From contig CADBXL010000008.1 of assembly GCA_902798615.1 (NCBI GenBank), forward strand, positions 62,001 through 126,000: a DNA stretch of 64,000 nucleotides, read 5' to 3'. The notes beneath the pieces were generated by a model, which worked only from the letters and a program-made list of their open reading frames with translations, was not told the DNA's origin and did not search any database. The position numbers and the translations under genes were made by a program. Positions within the stretch are counted from its first letter, which is position 1; the number at the start of each line of letters is the position of its first letter. The stretch is from an uncultured Bacteroidales bacterium. Its GTDB lineage: Bacteria > Bacteroidota > Bacteroidia > Bacteroidales > Bacteroidaceae. This document shows, one piece after another, positions 50,791-59,516 of the stretch.

Positions 50791-52058
50791 ATGAACGTAT
50801 CAAGTCTGCTGCTGCTTTCGAGCAGGCACAGAAAGTCATTCCAGGAGGAGTGAACAGTCCTGTAAGGGCTTTGAAAAGCGTAGGCACAACACCTCTCTTT
50901 GTGCGCGAAGCAAAGGGGGCATACTTTACGGATATTGACGATAACCGCATCATTGACTTCTGTATGTCGTGGGGCGTGTTTATTCTTGGTCATAACAACG
51001 CAAAGGTTAGTCAAGCTGCCGTTGACGCTGTGAATCGTGGTAGTAGCTACGGCATTCCTACCCTTGCCGAGACAACCCTTGCCGAGAAGGTGCGTGAGGC
51101 AATTCCGTCAATGGAGCGTCTGCGTTTTGTGAATAGCGGTACGGAGGCTACTATGTCGGCTATACGTGTGGCTCGTGGCTATACGGGTCGTGATATTCTT
51201 GTTAAGTTTGAGGGCAACTATCACGGACATGCTGATCACCTCCTTGTATCTGCCGGTTCTGGTGTTGCCAATATATCCAATGCCTCATCAGCAGGTGTGC
51301 CAAAGGATTTCGTTAAGCATACCGCCGTATTGCCTTATAACGACGTAGAGGCTCTGCGCAGTTACTTTGCAGAGAATGGCGACAAGGTGGCTGCTCTTAT
51401 CCTTGAGCCTGTGGCTTGCAATATGGGTGTTGTTGTACCTACTGAGGAGTTCTTGAAAACAGCTCGTGAGGTTACGGAGAAATGTGGTGCTATTCTTATC
51501 TTCGACGAGGTAATAACAGGCTTCCGCTTGTCTCGTGGTGGTGCTCAGCAGCGTTTCGGCATTACTTCAGATATGACCACCGTGGGCAAGATTGTAGGTG
51601 GTGGTTTCCCAGCAGCTGCATTCGGAGGTCGTGCAGACATTATGAAGGTTCTTGCTCCTGAAGGCCCTGTATATCAGGCAGGCACTCTCAGCGGAAATCC
51701 TGTGGCTATGGCAGCAGGTATAGAGACACTTACCCAGTTATCCCGACCTGGATTCTACGAAGAACTTGAGGCCAAGAGTGATGCGTTCATTGCTAAGTTA
51801 GAGAAGATAATTGAGGGCAAAGGAATACAGCTAAACCGTTGCGGTTCAATGTTCACTATGTTCTTCAACGATAAGCCTGTACGCAATTTCCAAGACACTA
51901 AACGCAGCGATCAGGAACGCTTTGCACGTTATTTCCGTAATATGCTTAGCCGTGGCATCTATGTAAGTCCTTCGCAGTTTGAGGGTAACTTCATTTCAGA
52001 GACACATACTCCAGAGATTCTCGACTATGTAATAAAGAGTATTGAAGAGAGTATCTAA
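50781..52058 (+). CDS. hemL: Glutamate-1-semialdehyde 2,1-aminomutase
   Basis: 425 residues, a PLP-dependent class III aminotransferase-fold enzyme converting glutamate-1-semialdehyde to 5-aminolevulinate. It works with the HemA domain upstream, confirming the C5 route. Motifs: PGGVNSPVRALKSVGTTPLFV, NSGTEATMSAIRVARGYTGRD, the PLP Asp in LIFDEVITGFR and the lysine in TTVGKIVGGGFPAAAFGG. Last gene of the operon; a strong terminator follows. Its need for PLP gives a loose link to the pdxST locus 9 kb upstream. Confidence 0.98.
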   Translation: MGINERIKSAAAFEQAQKVIPGGVNSPVRALKSVGTTPLFVREAKGAYFTDIDDNRIIDFCMSWGVFILGHNNAKVSQAAVDAVNRGSSYGIPTLAETTLAEKVREAIPSMERLRFVNSGTEATMSAIRVARGYTGRDILVKFEGNYHGHADHLLVSAGSGVANISNASSAGVPKDFVKHTAVLPYNDVEALRSYFAENGDKVAALILEPVACNMGVVVPTEEFLKTAREVTEKCGAILIFDEVITGFRLSRGGAQQRFGITSDMTTVGKIVGGGFPAAAFGGRADIMKVLAPEGPVYQAGTLSGNPVAMAAGIETLTQLSRPGFYEELEAKSDAFIAKLEKIIEGKGIQLNRCGSMFTMFFNDKPVRNFQDTKRSDQERFARYFRNMLSRGIYVSPSQFEGNFISETHTPEILDYVIKSIEESI

Positions 52059-52063
52059 ATAAA

Positions 52064-52107
52064 GAAAGAAGAGTGAAAAGTCATATTTTGCACTCTTCTT
52101 TCTTCTT
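52064..52107 (+). terminator. Rho-independent terminator of the tetrapyrrole operon
   Basis: GAAAGAAGAGTG (52064-52075) pairs perfectly with CACTCTTCTTTC (52091-52102) across 15 bases, then TTCTTTTTTT. Confidence 0.9.
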
Positions 52108-52132
52108 TTTTTCCACATTTCCTCATGTTTTC

Positions 52133-52163
52133 TTTGCATTTCTCAATAAAATACATAACTTTG
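52133..52163 (+). promoter_or_regulatory. Promoter of the CxxCH basic protein gene
   Basis: TTTG (52133-52136), 19 bases, TAACTTTG (52156-52163). The leader is about 65 bases. Confidence 0.75.
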
Positions 52164-52232
52164 CAAATGAAAACAGAAACGTGAGGTAAGTTTTTCCTGC
52201 AAAACACACTCACACAAAAAACAAGATACCAA

Positions 52233-52805
52233 ATGAAAACAATACTTAGAACCCTCATGATTGTCACAATGATGATTATCGGTACTGCTTCTGCAGATGC
52301 CTTAATCCACGCTGACAACAACCAACTGCCCGACTATGATACTTCAGCAAATACAGAAGTCAGTCCTAAGAAAAAATGCACTCTCAACCATATCCATACC
52401 GAGACATGCGGTGGAAAGTATGTAAAAGATCGCACAAGAGTATATCCCGGAATGAACAGACGTCTTCGCCATCATATTCTTAAAGGCAACCACAAATGGC
52501 ATCGTGATGTCTGCACAAAATGCCATCTCACCAAAAACGAAGTCCGCAAGATGGAAGTTGAAGTCCGTAAAATGGAAAGTGAATTGCACAAGTCACATTT
52601 CGAAAGAATACAGGCAAGAAATGCAAGACACAAGGCTCATGCAGACAGACATAAGGCAAGGGTTGAAAGGCATAAGGCTCATAGAATAAAGCGCCACAAC
52701 ATCTGGGTGGAAAAGCAAAATTCAAAAGCCGAGAAACATAATGCCAAGATCGAAAGGCATAAGGAAAAAGAAGAAAAGCGTCTGCTTAAGAAGAAAAAGC
52801 AATAA
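52233..52805 (+). CDS. Secreted, very basic His/Lys-rich protein with a CxxCH motif
   Basis: 190 residues: signal peptide (about 1-22), a segment with C49, H53, H55 and C59 (CTLNHIHTETC), then C94-T-K-C97-H98, and from about 103 a charged helical tail of K, R, H and E with a short repeat (RHKAHADRHKARVERHKAH). CxxCH is the c-type heme attachment motif, but CxxCH with the nearby HxHxxxC could equally be a zinc knuckle. I know of no family match. It has its own promoter and terminator, and directly follows the heme-precursor operon, which makes a heme link worth testing; this is inference. Confidence 0.6.
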   Translation: MKTILRTLMIVTMMIIGTASADALIHADNNQLPDYDTSANTEVSPKKKCTLNHIHTETCGGKYVKDRTRVYPGMNRRLRHHILKGNHKWHRDVCTKCHLTKNEVRKMEVEVRKMESELHKSHFERIQARNARHKAHADRHKARVERHKAHRIKRHNIWVEKQNSKAEKHNAKIERHKEKEEKRLLKKKKQ

Positions 52806-52853
52806 TACAATAATCCTTAATACAATACACACAAAACAATCAGAAAACACATT

Positions 52854-52890
52854 ATGGGTCAGAGGATTTTTATCCGCTGACCCATTTTTA
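52854..52890 (+). terminator. Rho-independent terminator after the CxxCH protein gene
   Basis: ATGGGTCAGAGGAT pairs with ATCCGCTGACCCAT over a TTTT loop, followed by TTTTTA. Confidence 0.85.
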
Positions 52891-52892
52891 TA

Positions 52893-52955
52893 TCAGTTCA
52901 TAGTTGGTGAACGCACGCTTGACTATGAACTATGAATTATACACTATGAACTACC
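52893..52955. repeat. CTATGAACT-type intergenic repeat
   Basis: CAGTTCATAGTTGGTGAACG at left faces CTATGAACTATGAATTATAC and CTATGAACTA at right. It is a short palindrome of CTATGAACT units between a + strand terminator and the end of the AEC transporter gene. Confidence 0.55.
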
Positions 52956-53868
52956 CTATAAACATCGCCAATAATGGAATGCTGACAACAGAAAGCAAAG
53001 TAGTCCAGAAAGTGCCTTGCGACATAGTAGTCTCATCCTTCCCCATCTGCATACAGAACATTGTACCAAAACTTGCAACCGGCATCGCTATCAATATCAT
53101 GTTAATAGAAGATATACGAGTGTCTATCCCTATCATAATCATAGCATAATATACAAGCAAGGGAAGAACAAGCAGCTTAAGAAAGCACATCATGAATATA
53201 TGTGGTGTTCCTACCATCTTACGTGTAGGTATCTCTGCCAAAGCCGCTCCTATAACTATCAAGGATGAAGGTACTGTCATATTACCAAGAATGGAAAGCG
53301 GCATTGCTATAGCCTTTGGCGTATGGAGATTAAGCACAACGATAATTACCGATATATATGTCGCTACCATTGCCGGAGATATAAACAGGCGAAAGCGAAA
53401 ACCATCCTTCAGATTCTCTCCTGATATGAACATAACACCCCAGATAAATACCGTTATTGTATTGAAGACATTAAGAATACAGGCATAGAATACGGCATCA
53501 GAACCAAAGATAGAAGCAACAACAGGATAACCTATAAAGCCCACATTACTATACGTAAGCATAAAACTATACATTCCCCTTAAATCCCGCTTTACCCTCA
53601 TCAAAACGGGCTGAACATAGGCAAGAGGAATAAGTATTACGTATGTTAGCAAACTGACAAGAAGAAGCATAGGGATATGCTCTCTGTCAGGCATCTTATC
53701 TCCCATTGTTGAAGAGATTAGGAGAGCCGGACATGTAACCTTTATTACAAAGCCGGAAAGCTTACGCTCAAACTCCTCGTTTATTATCCCTCGCTTGTGA
53801 GATACGAATCCCGCTATAACGATGATTATCAAAGAACACATCGTCGTTGCTATTACCTGAAAATCCAT
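52951..53868 (-). CDS. AEC (auxin efflux carrier) family transporter
   Basis: 305 residues with about ten transmembrane helices. VSHKRGIINEEFERKLSGFVIKVTCPALLISS, the conserved YSNVGFIGYPVVASIFG (first crossover motif) and MPVASFGTMFCMQMG followed by a last helix are AEC/PF03547 landmarks. It probably exports or exchanges an organic anion across the inner membrane; substrate unknown. The promoter on the minus strand is TTTG (53930-53933), 20 bases, TAACTTTG (53902-53909). Confidence 0.92.
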   Translation of the reverse strand: MDFQVIATTMCSLIIIVIAGFVSHKRGIINEEFERKLSGFVIKVTCPALLISSTMGDKMPDREHIPMLLLVSLLTYVILIPLAYVQPVLMRVKRDLRGMYSFMLTYSNVGFIGYPVVASIFGSDAVFYACILNVFNTITVFIWGVMFISGENLKDGFRFRLFISPAMVATYISVIIVVLNLHTPKAIAMPLSILGNMTVPSSLIVIGAALAEIPTRKMVGTPHIFMMCFLKLLVLPLLVYYAMIMIGIDTRISSINMILIAMPVASFGTMFCMQMGKDETTMSQGTFWTTLLSVVSIPLLAMFIG

Positions 53869-53979
53869 CTGTATATTTTTTTGTTATCCTAATTCAAGTT
53901 ACAAAGTTACAACTTTTTCCCGACACCTCCAAACATTTGTTTGGAATTATGAGCGCATCTTGATCTGTGTCCTTTTTTT

Positions 53980-54218
53980 ACACGGAAGTCACGAAAGAAA
54001 CGGAACTTTCTGATTTATCAGAAAAACATTAATGCGATATTAATGTGTCATTAGTGATTATTAATATTATCTCGCGGAGCGAAACATATAATGTCCATTA
54101 ATACCACATTAATCTCGCATTAATTTACTGTTTTAATTTACTAATAAAATTTACTTTTAATTTTCTTTCCAACCACTCGCGCAAGCGATCCTTTCCGTAT
54201 ATACTGTGTCTTCCGTGT
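53980..54218. repeat. Palindrome with 11-bp-period ATTAATG core (locus J)
   Basis: The outer arms ACACGGAAGTCAC..ACGG and CCGT..TGTGTCTTCCGTGT are complementary. Inside, attaatgcgat, attaatgtgtc at left and cattaatacca, cattaatctcg, cattaatttac at right keep 11-base steps and are inverted relative to each other. Confidence 0.75.
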
Positions 54219-54220
54219 TC

Positions 54221-54262
54221 AAAAAAAAACGGGGGCATGCCTCACAGCATGCCGCCCGTCGG
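54221..54262 (-). terminator. Rho-independent terminator of the giant secreted protein operon
   Basis: On the minus strand ACGGGCGGCATGC pairs with GCATGCCCCCGT, followed by nine Ts. Confidence 0.85.
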
Positions 54263-54346
54263 AATCTTTATTTTACGTGTACTTTATTGTTTACACTTTA
54301 AAGGGAAAACTTCCCTTTTGCGGAACAAAGAAAGTCGGATGTCTTC

Positions 54347-54550
54347 TTATTCGAAGATGTTCGTTGACTTTGATAAACTTCCATCAAATTCGCCACCACC
54401 GTGACTTTCACCATAACCATCATCAATCTCTTCACCACCAGAGCCTGGTCCTGGGTTATCAGGATTAACGATTTCAAATGAAGCCGCAATCATATCTTCC
54501 AATTCAGAGTCTATCCATTCCGCAATAGGAGCTGAATACTTCTTTTTCAT
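54347..54550 (-). CDS. Small acidic Gly-rich peptide, possible precursor or partner of the giant protein
   Basis: 67 residues. A basic, conserved-looking start KKKYSAPIAEWIDSELEDMI is followed by AASFEIVNPDNPGPGSGGEE and a Gly/Glu/Asp/Ser-rich tail (EESHGGGEFDG-like composition). Short proteins of the form KK.Y..P......L....AS followed by a Gly-rich tail are frequent in Bacteroidales, and a leader-plus-core layout has been considered typical of exported or processed peptides. It starts 31 bases after the stop of the 1356-residue gene and shares its terminator. No modifying enzyme is nearby. Function unknown. Confidence 0.65.
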   Translation of the reverse strand: MKKKYSAPIAEWIDSELEDMIAASFEIVNPDNPGPGSGGEEIDDGYGESHGGGEFDGSLSKSTNIFE

Positions 54551-54581
54551 TTTCGTCTACTATAATGTATGTATGTTATAT

Positions 54582-57500
54582 TTATTTTACGACTATTTTC
54601 TTTCCTTCAACCACATATACTCCCTTTGGAAGATTGTCAGAATAAATCCCAACATATTGTCCCTTCAGGTTATATACCTTTGGTGAATCAGATACTGTAA
54701 TGAATGAGTCATCACCTACTGGAATTATAATTCCCGTTGTTGTACCTTCATCACTTGATGAAGAGAATGCCGTACTCTTAGAACGAACCTCTTTATCAGT
54801 ACCTTCAAAGAAAATGAAATCATCTACAGGAACCGCATTCCAAGTAAAATTCTGTCTCTGACCTTCCTGACCATGATCTTCTTGGAAAAGTTGACCCTTA
54901 CTCCCAGCATGCCCAGAAGTATTGTCTTCAACAAGAGCCATTACAATCGCAGTATTATCTGCCCATATCTTCCCATCCTTCTTTGGAGAATTACGGAAGA
55001 GTGAAGACCAATATTCGCCATTAGATTTCTTTGTAAGACCGAGATAATAAGCATTCTCAGGCATTGCCTGATGGATGTAGTTACCTACGAAGTAATAGTT
55101 ATAATTGTATGACTTTTCCTTAGTATCATTGTCATGACCATCAAGATATGAAGTCTTTGTACCATTTACTGCATGAACACGAACAGGAATTGGGAAATGA
55201 ACTGTACGATCATCATCTGCAATCTTTGGAATCTCACATCTTCTATAACCTGTTGCTGCCTTTGCAAGTTCATCCTCTGAAAGATGAGGGAGAATAAAGT
55301 AAGGCTTATCCGCCTCAATCACAATATCATCATCACTTGGATTTGTTATTTCTCTATATTGTGTCTTGAAGTCGGAACCAACTGCCACAGTAGTACCATC
55401 CTCCTCATAAACAAGCTCTTTATTCATAAGATTCTCACTCATCTCGATTGTAATTTTGAGATTACTTGAGTTACGAACAACTCCTGCAAGAGTTGAGAGC
55501 ACAGGATATTCACCTGTATTAGGATTACCAAATGCATTGAGTACCTGCTTTCTTGTCATATTAAATGGGAAACAGATAGTATACCAAATGTTCCTCTTAT
55601 ATTTAGAAAAGTCATAAAATCTTGGCTTATCCTCTGGGTCTGGAGTTGTAGGAGTAAGCATGAAGTCGTAAAGTTCTGCAACTACAAACTGATGCCAACC
55701 ACCATATTTTTCCCAATCGTATGTAAGAGGACGAGAATGATTTACAGAAACCGAAGCCTCTTCCCAAGAATCGTCCCAGTTAATCTTTGTAAAAGATGCA
55801 TCAAACCAATCTTGAGTCCAACCATTATCCTCTGTAACCTGATTATAAGCAGCCTCATGACTTGCAAATCTTGCACCATTGTTTCCTGCGAGAGCCTTTC
55901 CATAATACATAAGCTCAGGATTGTCTTTCTGCCAATCAGAAGGTTCTGTCTCAGTAACTTCATAATCATATTCTTTCCAAGCATCCCAAGTTGCACCTGC
56001 AAGAGCCTGATTGAACGAGCGGTTATACTGAGCCTGTGTAGGCCATACAAGGATTCTACCCATATTGTCATAGTGACCAGTCTCATCATAGAGGCGGTAT
56101 CTACGAGTCATGTCAGAATAATTAAGCCATTGCTGATCATCAGTTGCATTAGAGAAGTGAAGCATTGCCATACCATTAGTGATGTTCACATAATTACCCT
56201 TCTGGATTGCGTGCTCCTGAGTATGGCTATTGTTACCAACGTATGTCTTTCTGTCAAATGCATCAAATACACAGATTGGTGCCTCCTTAGCAAGTACATA
56301 TACATCCTCAAGAAGAGCTGCACCATCATAGCCACTGAATGCCTGACGACCAATAAACTTAACAGTAGAAGCAAGAGTCAATGACTTTGGACCATTATCA
56401 ATAGTATCACCTACATTCTCAATATTAAGCTGCTCACCTGGCTCTGCGGCAGTCGTTGTATAACGAAGAATACCATCAGGACTATTCAGGAATGCATAAG
56501 AGTGGAACTCAGTATAGTTGAATGGAATACAAAGTCTCTTTATCTCAGTAGAACCGAGAAGGAACATCTCTGGAATAATGTACTGGCTCGCATGAGTAGG
56601 AAGCTTTACATTCTCAAGACTACCTTCTGGACTTGACATATAGAACAAAGCTGAGAGAGTCATATCAGCTGGATAATACTTGAATGTACCATTTTCCATT
56701 TTGCCGAACTTAGCATTCTCAAGATCAAGATATGTAATATGAGCCTCTGTAAACGCAGAATTACCATTTGGCTTTTCTGGTCTTTCAACATATTTCACAT
56801 TTGCATCTTTCTTACTTGGGGCAAGTTCACACTCACACTTACCCCCCCATGCAGAACTTCTATCTGGCACCTGAGTTTCATAAGCAACTAAGTGGCCTTC
56901 ATCATTAAGATTCTCGAAAGATGTACACTTCAAGTCACGAGCATTTGGATAACCAGCAACAGTCAATTGACGGACATTCTTTGCACTATAATAGTAGCCT
57001 TCATTTGATGTTGGATTGAACCACTGCCAACCAGTATAATCAGACCACTGTGATTCAAGAACATCCATGTGCTTCAATGTATGAACAAGCGAGCCACCCT
57101 CCTTGATATAGCAAGTAATAGCAATACCATCAGAAGGAACAAGCGCATCCTCAAAAGTAAGGTTTACAACCTGTGTAACCTGTGTAGAGTTTGTTGGCTG
57201 ATTGAATGATACTGTACCTGTTGCATTCTCCAAAGGAATAATACCTGTATTATAATTATAGGTATATACAGTTGTCAAAGGGAATCTATTACCATTACCA
57301 TTGTTATTCACACCCTTTGTATTGTCAACAGAACGAATTCCATCATACACTTCATTTGTTGCCACTCCATTATCATTTACAACAAAATAAAGATTGCCGT
57401 ACTTCACTTCTATTTCTGAACCACCAATAGCAGCATAACTAACACCACCTGTGTTTACATTATAGTCGCGTCCGTTATATATGACCTTTTTGTCACCATC

Positions 57501-58652
57501 TACATAGTAACTAACAGAATTCGTATTTGACTGAAGCTGAACAGTTTCTCCTTCTATATAATAATATTTACCATCCTCTGATTGATACAATGCTGACAAA
57601 TCTGCAACATATTTTTTACCAGAAATGACATAACTACCCACAGAAGTATCATCTATTTTGTTAAGATGAACAGTATTTCCATCTACGGTTCCTGTATAAT
57701 TACCATAGCTTTCATTTACCTGCCCCTCATAAGCGAATCTATGACCATTATTATCCCAATAGCAATAGCCTTTGTAACCTATGGTAACAGGAACAACCGT
57801 CGCATTAATATCACCATATGAGGTATTATAACGTGTATAAACAGAACCATCGTAAGCATACTTTCCATTATCATAAGTAAAAGGAACTTCCTGATTTACA
57901 GAAAGAATCTTGAAATCAGCAGAAGTATTTCCATACAACTTGCCATTTACATTTGCAATTGGTCCAGAATATATGGTAGTTTTTTTATTCTTGCCATAAT
58001 AGTATGCACTATGTTCAACAAGATTTATCAATTTAGCATTTTTTATTCCATATGATGTACCATTATCAACAAAAATAACACCAGTATAGGCATTACCGTT
58101 AGCATCTTTTGCCGTAACAGTTGGATTGCTCAATGGAACTGTAATTGTTACAGATGCTGTACCATGATCAGCGTCTGTTGTCTTGGTAATATTATTTACA
58201 TCTCCTTCATACAAGAAAGCCTCACCATCGGTATTCCTATAGAACCAACCAGTCTTCAAAATAGTTGCATTAGATGCACTTGCTGCAGATTTGAGCTTTG
58301 CAAAACTTTCGCAAGTATTCACTTCTTCTCTTGTCCAACCATTTGGAAGAACAACATATTCCACCTTGTCGTTATTAAAACGCTTGAACCCCTTTGCCTG
58401 CGAAAGGTCAAGAGTTGAGATTGAAACACTGTTCAATGCAGACACGTCAGCATTATTAAGCTCCCCTTTAATGACAAGCTTCTTAAATTCTGACTGATTA
58501 ATTTTACTGAGAGCTGTGCTCAATGTACCAGATTGCGTTAGTGTGATAGTCACCTTGCCTTCATGTGAAGATTCCTTAGAGACTATGTACCCCTGAGCCC
58601 AAGTAGGTGCACTTGCAACGCATAGCAGTAGAGCAATAAAGATTTTTTTCAC
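54582..58652 (-). CDS. Giant secreted surface protein with LRR-like regions
   Basis: 1356 residues. Signal peptide ending TWAQG; residues about 25-100 form a short LRR-like stretch (FKKLVIKGELNNADVSALNSVSISTLDLSQ). The region from about 110 to 450 contains many YxxDGxxYxY-type beta units (YYVDGDKKVIYNGRDY, YAYDGSVYTRY). The section 620-830 again reads like LRR_5 (AHITYLDLENAKFGKM..., LTLASTVKFIGRQAFSG). The last part is a beta-rich domain ending in VYNLKGQYVGIYSDNLPKGV then YVVEGKK, the shared C-terminal tail. No catalytic motif is seen. A minus-strand promoter (TTTG 58829-58832, 20 bases, TAATTTTG 58801-58808) gives a leader of about 140 bases. Confidence 0.8.
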   Translation of the reverse strand: MKKIFIALLLCVASAPTWAQGYIVSKESSHEGKVTITLTQSGTLSTALSKINQSEFKKLVIKGELNNADVSALNSVSISTLDLSQAKGFKRFNNDKVEYVVLPNGWTREEVNTCESFAKLKSAASASNATILKTGWFYRNTDGEAFLYEGDVNNITKTTDADHGTASVTITVPLSNPTVTAKDANGNAYTGVIFVDNGTSYGIKNAKLINLVEHSAYYYGKNKKTTIYSGPIANVNGKLYGNTSADFKILSVNQEVPFTYDNGKYAYDGSVYTRYNTSYGDINATVVPVTIGYKGYCYWDNNGHRFAYEGQVNESYGNYTGTVDGNTVHLNKIDDTSVGSYVISGKKYVADLSALYQSEDGKYYYIEGETVQLQSNTNSVSYYVDGDKKVIYNGRDYNVNTGGVSYAAIGGSEIEVKYGNLYFVVNDNGVATNEVYDGIRSVDNTKGVNNNGNGNRFPLTTVYTYNYNTGIIPLENATGTVSFNQPTNSTQVTQVVNLTFEDALVPSDGIAITCYIKEGGSLVHTLKHMDVLESQWSDYTGWQWFNPTSNEGYYYSAKNVRQLTVAGYPNARDLKCTSFENLNDEGHLVAYETQVPDRSSAWGGKCECELAPSKKDANVKYVERPEKPNGNSAFTEAHITYLDLENAKFGKMENGTFKYYPADMTLSALFYMSSPEGSLENVKLPTHASQYIIPEMFLLGSTEIKRLCIPFNYTEFHSYAFLNSPDGILRYTTTAAEPGEQLNIENVGDTIDNGPKSLTLASTVKFIGRQAFSGYDGAALLEDVYVLAKEAPICVFDAFDRKTYVGNNSHTQEHAIQKGNYVNITNGMAMLHFSNATDDQQWLNYSDMTRRYRLYDETGHYDNMGRILVWPTQAQYNRSFNQALAGATWDAWKEYDYEVTETEPSDWQKDNPELMYYGKALAGNNGARFASHEAAYNQVTEDNGWTQDWFDASFTKINWDDSWEEASVSVNHSRPLTYDWEKYGGWHQFVVAELYDFMLTPTTPDPEDKPRFYDFSKYKRNIWYTICFPFNMTRKQVLNAFGNPNTGEYPVLSTLAGVVRNSSNLKITIEMSENLMNKELVYEEDGTTVAVGSDFKTQYREITNPSDDDIVIEADKPYFILPHLSEDELAKAATGYRRCEIPKIADDDRTVHFPIPVRVHAVNGTKTSYLDGHDNDTKEKSYNYNYYFVGNYIHQAMPENAYYLGLTKKSNGEYWSSLFRNSPKKDGKIWADNTAIVMALVEDNTSGHAGSKGQLFQEDHGQEGQRQNFTWNAVPVDDFIFFEGTDKEVRSKSTAFSSSSDEGTTTGIIIPVGDDSFITVSDSPKVYNLKGQYVGIYSDNLPKGVYVVEGKKIVVK

Positions 58653-58800
58653 GTTGTTATAATTTTAAAGATTCTTTTAATTAAGGATGGAAATAATAAT
58701 TAAGATTTTATCCCCTTTTCCCCCTCGTTTTACACATTCTTCCGAAAAAAGCCAACTTAAATTTATTGAATTTAGCGACTTATAACATTCGTTTCGACAA

Positions 58801-58832
58801 CAAAATTATTATAATTTGACAAAATAGGCAAA
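58801..58832 (-). promoter_or_regulatory. Promoter of the giant secreted protein gene
   Basis: On the minus strand TTTG (58829-58832), 20 bases, TAATTTTG (58801-58808). Confidence 0.7.
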
Positions 58833-59126
58833 GTTTTCGTGTTAAAAATTAAATTATTTAACACCTTTTAACTACAAATCATAAGAGATGCAACATTTAT
58901 GCGGATTTATGCAACATTCGGGGAGTAGTACTTCAATTGTTTGCGCCAACAATTGAAGTATTTTTCAGCGTTCCCATCAATATTCCCAACTATCATTTTT
59001 AACAATCAACCTTTATTTCCACAGCTATATCGCATGATAGTTTTTGAACATTATTTTTCTATTTTCCAGTATCGTCCTACTACCGTTTCAACTTTGTTTA
59101 CCTTCCTCCTCTCCTACTCTTTCATT

Positions 59127-59310
59127 CCTCTTCTCTTCCTCTTCTCTTCCTCTTCTCTTCCTCTTCTCTTCCTCTTCTCCTCCGCTTGTCCTCCGCTTTA
59201 CCTCCGTAGATACTCCATCGTTACTCCATCGTTACTCCATCGTTACTCCATCAAAACGATGGAGTATGTATGGAGTATGTATGGAGTATCCTAAGAGGAA
59301 GGACGAAGAT
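59127..59310. repeat. 11-bp-period palindromic array with gradually changing unit (locus K)
   Basis: Units start every 11 bases from 59127: cctcttctctt (five copies), then ccgcttgtcct, ccgctttacct, ccgtagatact, ccatcgttact (three), ccatcaaaacg, followed by the inverted atggagtatgt (two) and atggagtatcc, then taagaggaagg. The phase never breaks while the unit changes stepwise, and the outer CCTCTT...AAGAGG pair closes the palindrome. The region 58653-59500 otherwise holds only the promoter of the giant gene and locus L. Confidence 0.9.
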
Positions 59311-59414
59311 TCACCTATACAAAAAACAAGGATTGAAACATGAATTTCCGTAAATAACGTGAGTTCGATGAATTTGCAACTACTCATCACCCCTTAATTT
59401 TTGCCTTGGGCGAA

Positions 59415-59516
59415 CGTAAATGCCCGTGAATTAACCGTGAATTAATCGTAAATTCTTTTATTCTCATGTCAACAATAATAAATTTTCGGATAATTTACGG
59501 TTAATTCACGATTAAT
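59415..59516. repeat. 11-bp-period palindrome overlapping the 3' end of the PL9 gene (locus L)
   Basis: Left arm ccgtgaattaa, ccgtgaattaa, tcgtaaattct; right arm cggataattta, cggttaattca, cgattaattca; all 11-base steps and inverted. The right arm covers the last five codons and stop of the lyase gene, encoding the tail ELIVN. Confidence 0.8.

Noticed and set aside
59127..59310. CRISPR array
   Set aside because: Units are 11 bp with no spacers, the second half is inverted, and there are no cas genes.
58941..59343. Two long overlapping + strand frames rich in Ser, Leu and Phe
   Set aside because: They are read through the 11-bp CCTCTTCTCTT array; 11-bp units keep all frames open and give low-complexity peptides only.
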